A stretch of DNA of 64,000 nt, taken from Candidatus Trichofilum aggregatum (GTDB lineage: Bacteria > Chloroflexota > Anaerolineae > Promineifilales > Promineifilaceae). Below the pieces are notes generated by a model. That model made no database searches and was not told the origin of the DNA. It saw only the letters and a program-made list of their open reading frames with translations. This document shows, in pieces, positions 17,292 to 26,131 of the stretch; the stretch's first letter is position 1; each line of letters starts with the position of its first letter. The stretch is from positions 1 to 64,000 of the forward strand of contig JADJUV010000054.1 of the NCBI GenBank assembly GCA_016716885.1, written 5' to 3'. A program made the translations under genes and the position numbers.

Positions 17292-17717
17292 CTACTGAGA
17301 AAAACGGACAGCCGCTTCTAAATCACGGATGCGATTGGGTGTGGGCGCGGCCGCGTTCTGATGTCGGTAGCCGCATCGTTCACAAACCAGGGTACGGCCA
17401 TCGCCAGAAAAATAGAGCGGCCCGCCGCAGGTCGGGCATTGGCGGACATCCGGGGCGGTTGGGGTAGCCGATTCAACCGGGGGGAGTTTGCGCAACTGCT
17501 GTTGCGCCCGTTCGTGCTGGGGATCAAGGCGAAGAATTTGTTTGAGATAACGCTGCTTTTCGGCGCCATCAGTGGAGAGCAGACTGAGCCAGTAGAGCGT
17601 TTCAGTAAGTTCGCGGCCGCGGGGTTTGGCGTTGAGGATGTCCTGTAATAGATGTCTGGCCCTCTCACGTTCACCTGCGCGTGCGGCCGCAATCGCTTCA
17701 GCCAGTTGTTTTTTCAT
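17292..17717 (-). CDS. Small TPR / zinc-ribbon protein
   Basis: Residues about 1-85 form a TPR-like segment (AIAAARAGERERARHLLQDI, then YLKQILRLDPQHERAQQQL) and residues about 95-125 a zinc ribbon (CPTCGG and CERCGY). The longer frame would start at GTG 17744, but that codon lies in the target duplication of a MITE, so ATG 17717 is more likely the native start. It is a paralogue of the N-terminal part of the next gene. Its TAG stop is followed immediately and in frame by that gene. Confidence 0.62.
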   Translation of the reverse strand: MKKQLAEAIAAARAGERERARHLLQDILNAKPRGRELTETLYWLSLLSTDGAEKQRYLKQILRLDPQHERAQQQLRKLPPVESATPTAPDVRQCPTCGGPLYFSGDGRTLVCERCGYRHQNAAAPTPNRIRDLEAAVRFSQ

Positions 17718-17744
17718 TTCTAGATACAAATCCCTTGATGTCAC

Positions 17745-17881
17745 GTAACCGTTCAGATAGGTTACATCAACGGATTAAGAAATAAACGGATTTTCCAGAG
17801 GCCGCTCTTAATCCGTTCCTTTCCAAATCCGTTGATGTAACTAAAAATGGCACAATAATAGTCTCTGGACTGAACGGTTAC
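17745..17881. mobile_element. 137-bp MITE with 12-bp terminal inverted repeats and 8-bp target duplication
   Basis: Perfect terminal inverted repeats GTAACCGTTCAG and CTGAACGGTTAC are flanked by GATGTCAC on both sides (17737-17744 and 17882-17889), a clean 8-bp target-site duplication. Inside is a second inverted repeat (GTTACATCAACGGATT against AATCCGTTGATGTAAC), so the whole element can fold on itself. It has no gene and must be moved by a transposase elsewhere. It sits just upstream of the TPR/zinc-ribbon gene and may have displaced that gene's promoter. Confidence 0.85.
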
Positions 17882-17934
17882 GATGTCACTTAAGACGGGC
17901 CAAAATAGTCTCTGGATTGATGAAGTTCCTAAAG

Positions 17935-17972
17935 AAAAAGGTGCTTTAACCGACTGGCTAAAACACCTTTTT
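17935..17972 (-). terminator. Terminator of the envelope-protein operon
   Basis: An imperfect stem AAAAAGGTGCTTTA pairing with TAAAACACCTTTTT around a 10-base loop lies 28 bases past the stop of the LPQTG protein gene. The A/T tracts on both sides would allow action in both directions. Confidence 0.75.
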
Positions 17973-17999
17973 GGGTAGAACATAAAGAACAACGATTGT

Positions 18000-18623
18000 T
18001 TAACTGGCCCGGAGACGGCGAGCCACCCCAATAAGCACAATTAAACCCGCTCCCAGACCGATGATGCCCCATAAGGGCAACCCCGTTTGTGGCAATGTTC
18101 CGCTACCACCTGTGCCACCCGTGCCACCTGTGCCGCCGGTTCCGCCGGTGGCGATCACCGGCGTTGGGGTTGTGCCGGTACCACCCGTTCCAAAAATAGG
18201 TGTACCGAAAATGCTGGTGGTCGGTGTAGGTTCCTCAGCCGTGGTAGTGCCATCATCCGTGCTAACCACCGGTGTTTCGGTGGGTGTGGGCGGGGGGGTG
18301 TTGGTAGCCGTGGGCGGAGGGGTGTTGGTGGCTGTGGGCAGAGGAGTAGATGTGTTGGTGGGCGCGGCCGCGGTCATCGTTCGGGCGATCAAGGTTTGTG
18401 TCACAAAAGCATTTTGGGTCATGATGGCTTCATTTGTGGACACGACCGCAATTCGGGTGCCTTCTGCGGCTGGGTCTGTCTCATTGTCGTCACCACGAGT
18501 CAACAAAACGGCCCCAATGCATACAACCGCCAAAAAGAATATAGCCCCTAAAATCCCTGCCAGGATTAAAAACGGACTTCCGGCAGAACGTTCCTGATCT
18601 TCAACGATGAAATCATCTGACAT
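18000..18623 (-). CDS. LPQTG-anchored, Thr/Pro-rich surface protein
   Basis: The 207-residue protein has an N-terminal membrane helix (SPFLILAGILGAIFFLAVVC) and a Thr/Pro-rich stalk (PTATNTPPPTATNTPPPTPT). A TGG/GTG repeat encoding Gly-Gly-Thr follows, then a C-terminal LPQTG (residues 177-181) with a hydrophobic helix and basic tail (RRLRAS). The last three parts match a sortase sorting signal, implying cell-wall or surface anchoring if a sortase is encoded elsewhere. The N-terminal helix lacks a clear signal-peptidase site and may instead be a membrane anchor. The gene ends the long minus-strand cluster and is followed by a terminator. Confidence 0.65.
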   Translation of the reverse strand: MSDDFIVEDQERSAGSPFLILAGILGAIFFLAVVCIGAVLLTRGDDNETDPAAEGTRIAVVSTNEAIMTQNAFVTQTLIARTMTAAAPTNTSTPLPTATNTPPPTATNTPPPTPTETPVVSTDDGTTTAEEPTPTTSIFGTPIFGTGGTGTTPTPVIATGGTGGTGGTGGTGGSGTLPQTGLPLWGIIGLGAGLIVLIGVARRLRAS

Positions 18624-18767
18624 GGCAAATCTCCTCTAAAATAACACGGTGACACAAGTAAAAAACTGCCTGACGCTCTCTGTACCGTGTTCCTGAATCG
18701 TTACAACCACCTGACAATGTGTAGCTTTCTCGTTTGCGGTTTACTTAATCACGACGCAACTACCCCA

Positions 18768-19835
18768 TTAAGATAACAAATCCATATTGGTGTAGGGCAC
18801 ATAAACGACCTGACCATCGCGCAATGTTACATCAGCCCCGGCAATTCGTGTGCCCAGGTTGGTGCTTTTGGCTCTTTCATACAACCGGCTCACTTTGCCC
18901 ACCTGGCCGGTATAGGGGGCACGAATGATTCGTACTGTCTGCCCAAGGGCCAGTTTGGTTCCTGGCTGTGCCATGGGTGTCGGATTCACCGTTGCGGGCA
19001 AGGGAATTATGATCTCAGGGCGTTGGCCTGTGCTCAGGTTGGCCTGGGCAAAGAGCGATGCTTCTTGGCCCAGAGCTTCCTGGAGCAGGTTGAAAATGGG
19101 TTGGGTCATGCCTGTGGCCCCAATGCCGTCTGTTAGGATAACAGGGTAGGTATATTGGTTCGCGGCCGCGCACAGTTCCGCCGACATGCTACCCACAATT
19201 AACCCTTTTACCCCATTCTGATCCAAAATATCCAGACTACTTTTGTCTTTGAGGAAACCGGCAAATATGATTGTCCCGTGCGATTCCTTGTCCAGCGTCG
19301 CGGCCGCAAATTCACTTTTCTCATCTTGTGAACCCATCTTCAGCCGACCCACACTCTCTTTGCCAGACCCCCAAATCGCCTGGATCAACGTGCCATTAAT
19401 TTCCAGCCCCACACCCCGATGCGCAATAACATTATTGACATAACCGCGCACCATGGCCCGAAGCTCCACGGCTTCTGAGGGGAGTTGTAGCACTAAGCGG
19501 CCGTTATAAATGTGATACAAAATGCCCTCAACCGGAGAGTTGTACACCTTGCCTCGGCCAAATGAGGCTGGTTTACGCATGACCGGCGTGCCTTTGTTCA
19601 GACTGGCCCCTTCTTCAATGAGCAAATAACGGGAAACATCTTCAGGGGGAACACCCAGCACCCGACTGGCATTTAATATCATGTAGCGGGGTGGTGCCAT
19701 TGTCCGGGCAATAATTTGCACCGGGGTCACCTGTTGGCCAATGCGCATGGTGACTTCCCCAGGGCGAGATAACAACCGTTCTCGCTTGATGGTTGTCAGG
19801 GCTTTAACATTGGTGATGCCGGGAAAAATATCCAT
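18768..19835 (-). CDS. Conserved beta-rich protein with barrel-like domains, function unknown
   Basis: A 355-residue protein without membrane helices. Residues about 65-125 (SRYLLIEEGASLNKGTPVMR, then SPVEGILYHIYNGRLVLQL) have the alternating pattern of barrel-sandwich-hybrid (lipoyl/biotin-like) folds, but no modifiable Lys motif. Residues about 290-355 (KLALGQTVRIIRAPYTGQVG, ending YVPYTNMDLL) look like a KOW-type small barrel. Its ATG lies 17 bases after the MutL-like gene, so they are likely cotranscribed. An adaptor role in the same complex is inference. Confidence 0.5.
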   Translation of the reverse strand: MDIFPGITNVKALTTIKRERLLSRPGEVTMRIGQQVTPVQIIARTMAPPRYMILNASRVLGVPPEDVSRYLLIEEGASLNKGTPVMRKPASFGRGKVYNSPVEGILYHIYNGRLVLQLPSEAVELRAMVRGYVNNVIAHRGVGLEINGTLIQAIWGSGKESVGRLKMGSQDEKSEFAAATLDKESHGTIIFAGFLKDKSSLDILDQNGVKGLIVGSMSAELCAAANQYTYPVILTDGIGATGMTQPIFNLLQEALGQEASLFAQANLSTGQRPEIIIPLPATVNPTPMAQPGTKLALGQTVRIIRAPYTGQVGKVSRLYERAKSTNLGTRIAGADVTLRDGQVVYVPYTNMDLLS

Positions 19836-19852
19836 GTGTTATCAGGTTAAGT

Positions 19853-21586
19853 TTAGCCGCCAATGTCCCAAGTCCATTGGCGTACCATGTTACGACGCGC
19901 GGCCGCATCTTTGGGTAGAACCAGCCCGCGGCCGCGAGCATCAACCACAACACCCACGGCTCCACCATAAACGGTGATGGTTTTGCCTTTACCGGGGCCA
20001 AACCCAATATCAAAACGGCGTGTTGGTTGTAGGTTTAGCTCAGCCTTTTCCCCGACTGCCAGGGGTAAAACCTCAATCGTGCCGGATTCCACTTCCAGGT
20101 CTAGTTTACCTACCCGTTCAGAGCGCATTTGTACAGTGAGTGCGGTTTGGCCGGATTGGGCGCGGCCGCTCAGGGCAATTACCCACCCCAAGTCCAGCAG
20201 GGCACCCCCTTCCAACGTTTGCACCACGGCTAATGGTTCAAGGCGGGCCAGCATACCCAGAGCAGGCAAAATATTGTAACGGTCGCTGGCTACAGCAAAA
20301 ATACCACTAGGTTGAAGCGCATCCAGCAGGGTCAAAAGAGTCTGACCAGGGCGAGGAACCTGGGTCAAGGTGCTCCCCCGGGCGATAAGCAGGCCAAAGG
20401 GGGGCAGGTGGGTGGTGGAGGGGCCATACCAATTCGCGGCCGCGGCCTGGGCCGATTGTTGCACCATCACCCGGGTCAGCGCTTGTTCCAGGTACAGTTC
20501 ATCCTCGTTCATCGGCACACTTTGTGGATACAACGATTTGTGCCACAGAAAATCCCGTACCGCCTCATGACTCATGTCCGTGGTCAGCCATTGGGAAATG
20601 TCATCCACCTTCTCAACCAGTTTCACCACCGAGCGACCTATGCCCATCTCGTTGTGGACGGCGACCCGCGTCTGCGTCTCATCCGCAGATACGATGGTCA
20701 CTGTTTCACTACCGACATCTACGGTCAGCACCCGTTGGTGATAAAGATGAGCAAAATAGGTCAAAATCTGACTGAGTGCCCTGACTGTGGGTATGGGATC
20801 CGTTTTGCCACTCCACTCTTCCAATGAACCGATGCCGGGTAAGGCGGCCATCTTGAGTTCGCTATAGAGTTGGGTGAGCAGGCGAGCCGCATCGGCAGTT
20901 TGTTCCCCATCCAACGAGGGGCGTACATTTTCCACCACCTGGACATTGTTACCGAACAGAGCGGTTACGTTTTCGCGTAGGGCATTATTGCCCGCATAGA
21001 CAATCGCCGGATTACGTGTCTCTTGCCCCAGATGAAGGGTGAGGGCTACGGTTTCGAGCAAACTGAGCAGGCGTTGGCCTTTGCCACCATCAATGCCCCC
21101 CACAACGAAGATAACATCGGGTTGGTGTTGCAGAATGGCTTCAATTTGCTCTTGTTCATTGCGGGTATCAGCCAGACTGATACTGTCAACAATGGTGGCA
21201 TAGACTTGACTGAGGGCATGACGGGCACTGGTAAGACTTACTTCATCAAGCAAACCCACGATGATGGTTTTGAGGGGCGCGGCCGCGCTAACGGTGACCG
21301 CAAAATGATCAACGCCGACGCCTTCATCAGTGGCTGGGGTGATTAGCTCCCCATTGTCTAGCATCAGTTTACGCCCGGTCGCGGCCGCGATCTGATTGAT
21401 GGCAACTTGTACGCCCCGAATGCCGTCTTGCCAGGGGGCAAACGCCGTGGTGGGGGCCATGGCTCGCGCAATCAGCCGATACACGCCCCCGGCAATATCA
21501 AATAGCGCCACGGATGTGTTGGCATGTCCCACCTCAGCTATGAGGAAGGAAGGGGTTGTTATCGGTGTGTCTTGCTCGTCACTCAT
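19853..21586 (-). CDS. MutL-like (glutamate mutase-associated) actin-fold ATPase
   Basis: This 577-residue soluble protein resembles the MutL family (PF13941) associated with cobalamin mutases. Phosphate-binding motifs of the actin/ASKHA fold recur: FLIAEVGHANTSVALFD at the N-terminus and RVLTVDVGSETVTIVSAD near residue 295. PDVIFVVGGIDGGKGQR near residue 160 and FGLLIARGSTLTQVPRPGQT near residue 425 are also typical. No mutase subunit is encoded nearby; the gene is embedded in a cluster of membrane proteins instead. A role as an ATPase or sensor in an envelope complex is therefore more likely than enzyme activation (inference). Confidence 0.65.
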   Translation of the reverse strand: MSDEQDTPITTPSFLIAEVGHANTSVALFDIAGGVYRLIARAMAPTTAFAPWQDGIRGVQVAINQIAAATGRKLMLDNGELITPATDEGVGVDHFAVTVSAAAPLKTIIVGLLDEVSLTSARHALSQVYATIVDSISLADTRNEQEQIEAILQHQPDVIFVVGGIDGGKGQRLLSLLETVALTLHLGQETRNPAIVYAGNNALRENVTALFGNNVQVVENVRPSLDGEQTADAARLLTQLYSELKMAALPGIGSLEEWSGKTDPIPTVRALSQILTYFAHLYHQRVLTVDVGSETVTIVSADETQTRVAVHNEMGIGRSVVKLVEKVDDISQWLTTDMSHEAVRDFLWHKSLYPQSVPMNEDELYLEQALTRVMVQQSAQAAAANWYGPSTTHLPPFGLLIARGSTLTQVPRPGQTLLTLLDALQPSGIFAVASDRYNILPALGMLARLEPLAVVQTLEGGALLDLGWVIALSGRAQSGQTALTVQMRSERVGKLDLEVESGTIEVLPLAVGEKAELNLQPTRRFDIGFGPGKGKTITVYGGAVGVVVDARGRGLVLPKDAAARRNMVRQWTWDIGG

Positions 21587-21627
21587 GGAACAAAGTCCAA
21601 TACCAGTTCATAATAATGACCCATGGG

Positions 21628-22248
21628 TCATTCAAACAGAGTCAAAAACTGCCCTATCTGGTAGGTCAATAAAGCCAGGCTGGTGCTGAGCACCCCGGCA
21701 AATAAAGCGCCAAAAGTTACCGTAAGCACAAATTGCCCCACCTGACGAATGCCCTGTTGCCATACGGGCGGATTGTCTGGTTTACGGCTGGTAAACTGAA
21801 AAGCCAACAAGGTGCAAATGGTGAGTAAGGCGGTGACAACCGCGCCAATCGCCCCCAGGGTTGAGGGTTGGGACGCGGCCGCGATCTGCGGCCATAAGGT
21901 ACCGGTAATGGCCCCAACCAGGGCCACCGCTGCCCCCACACCAATTAAAACGGCCATGCTGGTGTTGCCCACCCATGCCAGGCGTGAGATGGCTTTGAAC
22001 AGTAGCAAAAAGGCCAATACCAGAGGCACTAACCACAGCAAACTGGTGGGATCATCCGGGTTGTTGACCAGTTGGTTCAAAACGGGCCACAACACCTGGC
22101 GAATGGCAATCACGGCGGCAAAACCGGCGCTCACCCCGACCAACAAGTGCACAGCCAGCCGATAGAGTACATTGTCCCCTAAAAGGTAGCTATAAATGAA
22201 AATGGTGGCGACTAAGCCAATGCCGATGCCGATAATATCCATTGCCAT
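21628..22248 (-). CDS. Multi-pass membrane protein, function unknown
   Basis: The 206-residue product has about six hydrophobic segments (for example IIGIGIGLVATIFIYSYLLG, LLWLVPLVLAFLLLFKAI, FVLTVTFGALFAGVLSTSLA) separated by short loops. No transporter signature is recognised. It lies 41 bases upstream of the MutL-like gene and 32 bases after the DWL-repeat protein, in the same direction, which suggests it is the membrane component of that cluster. Confidence 0.6.
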   Translation of the reverse strand: MAMDIIGIGIGLVATIFIYSYLLGDNVLYRLAVHLLVGVSAGFAAVIAIRQVLWPVLNQLVNNPDDPTSLLWLVPLVLAFLLLFKAISRLAWVGNTSMAVLIGVGAAVALVGAITGTLWPQIAAASQPSTLGAIGAVVTALLTICTLLAFQFTSRKPDNPPVWQQGIRQVGQFVLTVTFGALFAGVLSTSLALLTYQIGQFLTLFE

Positions 22249-22280
22249 GTTCCAGCGATAGTCTGGTCAAAGACGACGCT

Positions 22281-25200
22281 CTATTTTCGCCCCAGTCCCT
22301 TAAACCCGTAATACAAAGCACCCAGGATAAATACAAGAACGACCCCCAGTTGAGCTAACGTTTGCGCTTGTAGCTGGTCGCTGATGGCTCCCGCCTGCCC
22401 CCCGGATATGGCTTGTTCATACGCGGCCGCGCCCGGCAACCCTGGCATCAACCCCGCAATCTGACCACTTTCCAGGTAAGGCTGAGCCACGGGAGCTAAT
22501 CCCTGCGTTGTACCAACAACCATAGGAATATCTGTTTGCACAGCCACTTGCTCAATCCAGCCCAACAGGCTTTCTCTATCACTGGTCAGAACAACAATCA
22601 GTCCCACTTGTTGCGCGTCAAAGTCGGTGAGGCCCAAAGGTCCCGTACAATTCTCGTTGCTGTTCAGACAGCCCGCCAGATTGCGTAAGCCGATGGTTTC
22701 GCCCGCCACAAATTGGGTGCTGGCAAACGGTATGCCCAATGAATTGGCCTGCCCAATGCCCGCGGAATATTGACTAACGGCGACTAACTCTTTGCCGCTG
22801 GCACTCAATTGATTAAGGATGAGAGTGGCCTGGGGGTCCAGTTCACCGGCCATACCCGGTGTGTACTCAAAAGCCACAAGCGCGATGGTTCCGCTCGCGG
22901 CCGCGATGCTTTGTTGGGCGGCGGCTACACCCGGCAGAGGGGCGGGTAGCGCCAGGGGCAAGGTAATGTCAAACCAGGGCAAAATCAGGCCCAGCCCTAC
23001 AGTGGCTAGAAGTAGCCCGGTTAGAACAAGTCGGGTTACCACAGACATGGCTTGATGCTTGTGCCCCATCCTCGTTACCATCTGGGGTTCGGCGTGAATG
23101 AGTTGGTGCAGAAGGGCGGCCTGCTGTTGATGTTCTTTGGTGAGCGTGTAACGGGTTGCGGCCGCGACATTGCGTTTGGGTTGAGCAATGACCGGCTCAA
23201 TGGGAATGACGTGGCGCATACCGATTAGGGGGCCAGTCAATTCTTCGTTTTCTTCTACCGGTTCCGGCTCCAACCCGGTTAACTCACGGGGTTTTAGCTC
23301 CTGAATCCATTCAGGAATACTACCCTCTTCCAGATTGATGACTTCTTCGCCCGGTGGCAGGTCGCCCAAAATATCGGTCCATTCACTGTCGAATGAGCCG
23401 CCCATCATGGTGGAACCTTGCGCCGAGAGAGCTGATTCCAACGCTGAGCTAAAGTCTTGTTCTCCCGGTTGTGCCGCCAGCCAATCTGGCAAATCATCCT
23501 GGGGCAAGGACAAGTCTGGCAAACCAGTGGATCGGCCTGAAGTTGTGGCAATGTTGCCTTCATTCAGGCTCTCTTGTAGCCAATCCGGTAGTTCACCCCT
23601 CACCAACTCGTGAGGTTCAGCCCGTCTATCGTCCGTTGCTCCGGGCCGACTCTCTTCCCATTTACTGGGTGGCAGAACCGGCTCCTCATCAACCGCCGCC
23701 CAATCCAGGCCGGGGGCATCTGGTGCCGAAGGGGTTGCCGAGGCTTCGCCCATCAGGTCGCCCATCCAGTCGGGCAGTTCGTCAGCGATATTGTCCGCGC
23801 TGCGATCGGTGGTAGCGGGCGTAAATTCTTCGGCTGGTTGAGCAAAGAAGGTTGTGTCGGGCGCCCGGAGTTCTGAGAGCCAATCTGGGGTATCGGTAAG
23901 ATGGGATGGCTCTGGTGATGATTCTTCGGTGGACAGAGAATCATCTAGCAGAGCAAAGGCCCTTTCGTCAGAGGCGGTTGTGGTTTCTGTCAGCCAATCA
24001 GGCAGATCATCTTCCACCAGGTGAGTAGCCGCGACCGCTTCAACATCATCTTCCCCGGCATCCGTTTCTAGCTCTTGCAACCAGCCCATGAGATCGAAAT
24101 TTTCGGGGGCGGGTTCACTTTCCTCGTCTGGTTCGTCTTGGGCAGGGGTAGGGCTGACGGTAGCTTCGTCTAAAATGAAATCGGCACTATCATCCTGGCT
24201 AGCGGGTTCCGTGGCTGCTTCATCGGGCCAATTAGCTAACCAATCGGTCACGGATGCTTCGGATGCGGCCGCAAAATCATCTTGTCCTTCAGCCGTGGGC
24301 AATGGGCTTGCCGCTAGCTGGTCAGGTTCTTCGGTTTCCAGTTCTGACAGCCAACTGGATAAATCCGTTTCTTCTTCAGAGGCAACATCGGGCCAGAGGT
24401 TCGCGGCCGCGCTGTCTTCGACTTCTTTCCCTAACGGGGAGACAGGCTGTTCCGCATCTGTTGGTGGTTCGTCCCAGTTAAAAAGATCGGGTTCAGCCTC
24501 AGCTTCTCCGGTTCCGTTTGTTTCGTCCAGAGCGGCGAGCCAATCTTCCACGGCCAGGGCTGTGTTAGCCGTCCAATCCATTTCGTCCGGCGATTTTTCG
24601 GCGGGGGCCAGGTCCGCTAACCAATCCTCAGCCTGTCCCTGGGTCTCTTCTTGACTGACCGATTCTGGCCCGGCCTCTTCCCAGGGGGAAAGCCAGTCAG
24701 ACGTTTCACCAGTAGGCGAGTTTGTCTCAGGAAGAGCAAAATCGGCTAACCAATCCGGTGTTAGCGGTGCATCTGCGGCTAAGTCTCCTGTCGTATCTAA
24801 TTCAGGCAGGTTGGTCAGCCACTCATCTTCTAGGGAGGGTGATGGGGTTGATGAAGGTAACTCCGTTTGCCACTCATCATTGTTTGTTGAGGCATCGGCC
24901 GGAGTTGTGGAAAGGTCAAGCTCATTCGGATCAACCAGATCGGCCAACCAGTCCGATGGAGTCGCCAGCGCTGGTTCATCAGGGCTGCTATCCGTCTGAA
25001 ACAGGTCTTCCGGCAATGATTCGGTGGATGCGGCGGGTTCTTCTTCTGACTTGGAGCGCTCACGGCCCGGCCATTTGGGGCGTTCCAGAAAACCGTAATC
25101 TATGGTAAACCGATCCTGATCTTCTTTTTCGGTCAGTTCGGTCAATTCATGCAACCAGTCAGTGATCCGTGATTGTCGTTCGGGATCCGGTTCCACACCG

Positions 25201-25529
25201 GGGCGTTCACCGGTTTTGAGCCATTCGGGCAAATCGTCGGGATCCAGTTCGCCGGTATCACCGGGGCGGCGCGAGGGTAGGATGAAGCCTTGACGGGAAG
25301 GTGGTGGAGATGATATCTCACCACCTGATTTTTCTTCACCGGGTATATTGACTGGTTTGCCCAGGCGATTGCCGCAATTGTCGCAATAGAGCCGATTCTG
25401 GGGATTGGTCGTGCCGCAACTGGCGCAGATTTGGGTGGTCTGCGGGGGTAATTGTGTACCACAGTGGTTGCAAAATTTGCTCCCTAACGGGTTAACATTG
25501 TTGCAGTTGCGGCAGTTGATTCCGTTCAT
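22281..25529 (-). CDS. Zinc-ribbon membrane protein with about 18 D-W-L repeats
   Basis: The 1082-residue protein begins with two zinc ribbons (CRNCNN with CNHCG, residues 5-23; CASCGT with CDNCG, 34-52). Residues about 90-770 are acidic, Pro/Ser/Glu-rich and presumably disordered. They carry about 17-19 evenly scattered copies of a short motif, mostly P/S/E-D-W-L-x-x-L (SDWLADL, EDWLADL, PDWLSEL, PDWLTE, PEWIQEL). A membrane helix follows near 840 (LVLTGLLLATVGLGLILPW). A 200-residue globular domain then precedes a final membrane helix (LGVVLVFILGALYYGF). The tryptophan motifs look like repeated docking sites for a partner. It overlaps its upstream gene by 4 bases. I know no functional assignment. 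Confidence 0.7.
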   Translation of the reverse strand: MNGINCRNCNNVNPLGSKFCNHCGTQLPPQTTQICASCGTTNPQNRLYCDNCGNRLGKPVNIPGEEKSGGEISSPPPSRQGFILPSRRPGDTGELDPDDLPEWLKTGERPGVEPDPERQSRITDWLHELTELTEKEDQDRFTIDYGFLERPKWPGRERSKSEEEPAASTESLPEDLFQTDSSPDEPALATPSDWLADLVDPNELDLSTTPADASTNNDEWQTELPSSTPSPSLEDEWLTNLPELDTTGDLAADAPLTPDWLADFALPETNSPTGETSDWLSPWEEAGPESVSQEETQGQAEDWLADLAPAEKSPDEMDWTANTALAVEDWLAALDETNGTGEAEAEPDLFNWDEPPTDAEQPVSPLGKEVEDSAAANLWPDVASEEETDLSSWLSELETEEPDQLAASPLPTAEGQDDFAAASEASVTDWLANWPDEAATEPASQDDSADFILDEATVSPTPAQDEPDEESEPAPENFDLMGWLQELETDAGEDDVEAVAATHLVEDDLPDWLTETTTASDERAFALLDDSLSTEESSPEPSHLTDTPDWLSELRAPDTTFFAQPAEEFTPATTDRSADNIADELPDWMGDLMGEASATPSAPDAPGLDWAAVDEEPVLPPSKWEESRPGATDDRRAEPHELVRGELPDWLQESLNEGNIATTSGRSTGLPDLSLPQDDLPDWLAAQPGEQDFSSALESALSAQGSTMMGGSFDSEWTDILGDLPPGEEVINLEEGSIPEWIQELKPRELTGLEPEPVEENEELTGPLIGMRHVIPIEPVIAQPKRNVAAATRYTLTKEHQQQAALLHQLIHAEPQMVTRMGHKHQAMSVVTRLVLTGLLLATVGLGLILPWFDITLPLALPAPLPGVAAAQQSIAAASGTIALVAFEYTPGMAGELDPQATLILNQLSASGKELVAVSQYSAGIGQANSLGIPFASTQFVAGETIGLRNLAGCLNSNENCTGPLGLTDFDAQQVGLIVVLTSDRESLLGWIEQVAVQTDIPMVVGTTQGLAPVAQPYLESGQIAGLMPGLPGAAAYEQAISGGQAGAISDQLQAQTLAQLGVVLVFILGALYYGFKGLGRK

Positions 25530-26119
25530 TCGCTGTACGGTCTCTCTGAGCCAACAAGGAGACGGAGACTCAGGGTAATGGTTCCGAGGGCGACGCCGAT
25601 GAGCAGACCCCGCAATCCGGCAGTGACAAAAAGGCCGGAGATGAGATTGCGTAGGGAGGTAAACAGGTTTGCGGCCGCGAAGGGCACAGGTAGTAAGAAC
25701 AGGAGTACCGTCGCCAAAAACAAAAACGACCAGCCGTCACGCCGCCGTTGGAACAGACGGAATCCCGCGAATAACAAGAAAAAGGCCAACAAAGAGCTAA
25801 ACGCCGTTTCTAATGGTTTTTGTATCCGCTCAAACATTTGCTGCGCCATATCGCCATTTGTCAGCTCCAGCATATCGGCCAGCCCCATCCCCAGCACCAG
25901 TAACATACTTAAGATGAGAACCAGGCTATACACGTTGGCTTTTAAGGCGCGTTTAGCGTGGATAAGAAACAGGTTCCCCAGGCCAAGCAGTAGAGCACAA
26001 ACAGCCAGTAAGCTGGCCCAGCCCAAGATCAATTGGGCCAATGCCGGTATGAATAACAGACCAGCCAGAGCCAACAAACCGAAGATTAGGGCGAATAAGG
26101 TAGGGACGCTGTTTTTCAT
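25526..26119 (-). CDS. Multi-pass membrane protein, function unknown
   Basis: A 197-residue protein with about five to six hydrophobic helices (TLFALIFGLLALAGLLFIPA, YSLVLILSMLLVLGMGLADM, FLFLATVLLFLLPVPF, LRGLLIGVALGTITLSLRLL) and a short amphipathic loop (MAQQMFERIQKPLETAFSS). Its stop overlaps the start of the DWL-repeat gene by 4 bases, so translation is coupled and the two proteins probably work together. Confidence 0.6.
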   Translation of the reverse strand: MKNSVPTLFALIFGLLALAGLLFIPALAQLILGWASLLAVCALLLGLGNLFLIHAKRALKANVYSLVLILSMLLVLGMGLADMLELTNGDMAQQMFERIQKPLETAFSSLLAFFLLFAGFRLFQRRRDGWSFLFLATVLLFLLPVPFAAANLFTSLRNLISGLFVTAGLRGLLIGVALGTITLSLRLLVGSERPYSE

Positions 26120-26131
26120 TGGGCTACGATT

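Noticed and set aside
17762..18040. A 92-residue minus-strand frame upstream of the LPQTG stop region
   Set aside because: It lies across the MITE and terminator, overlaps the real gene end, and has no family features.
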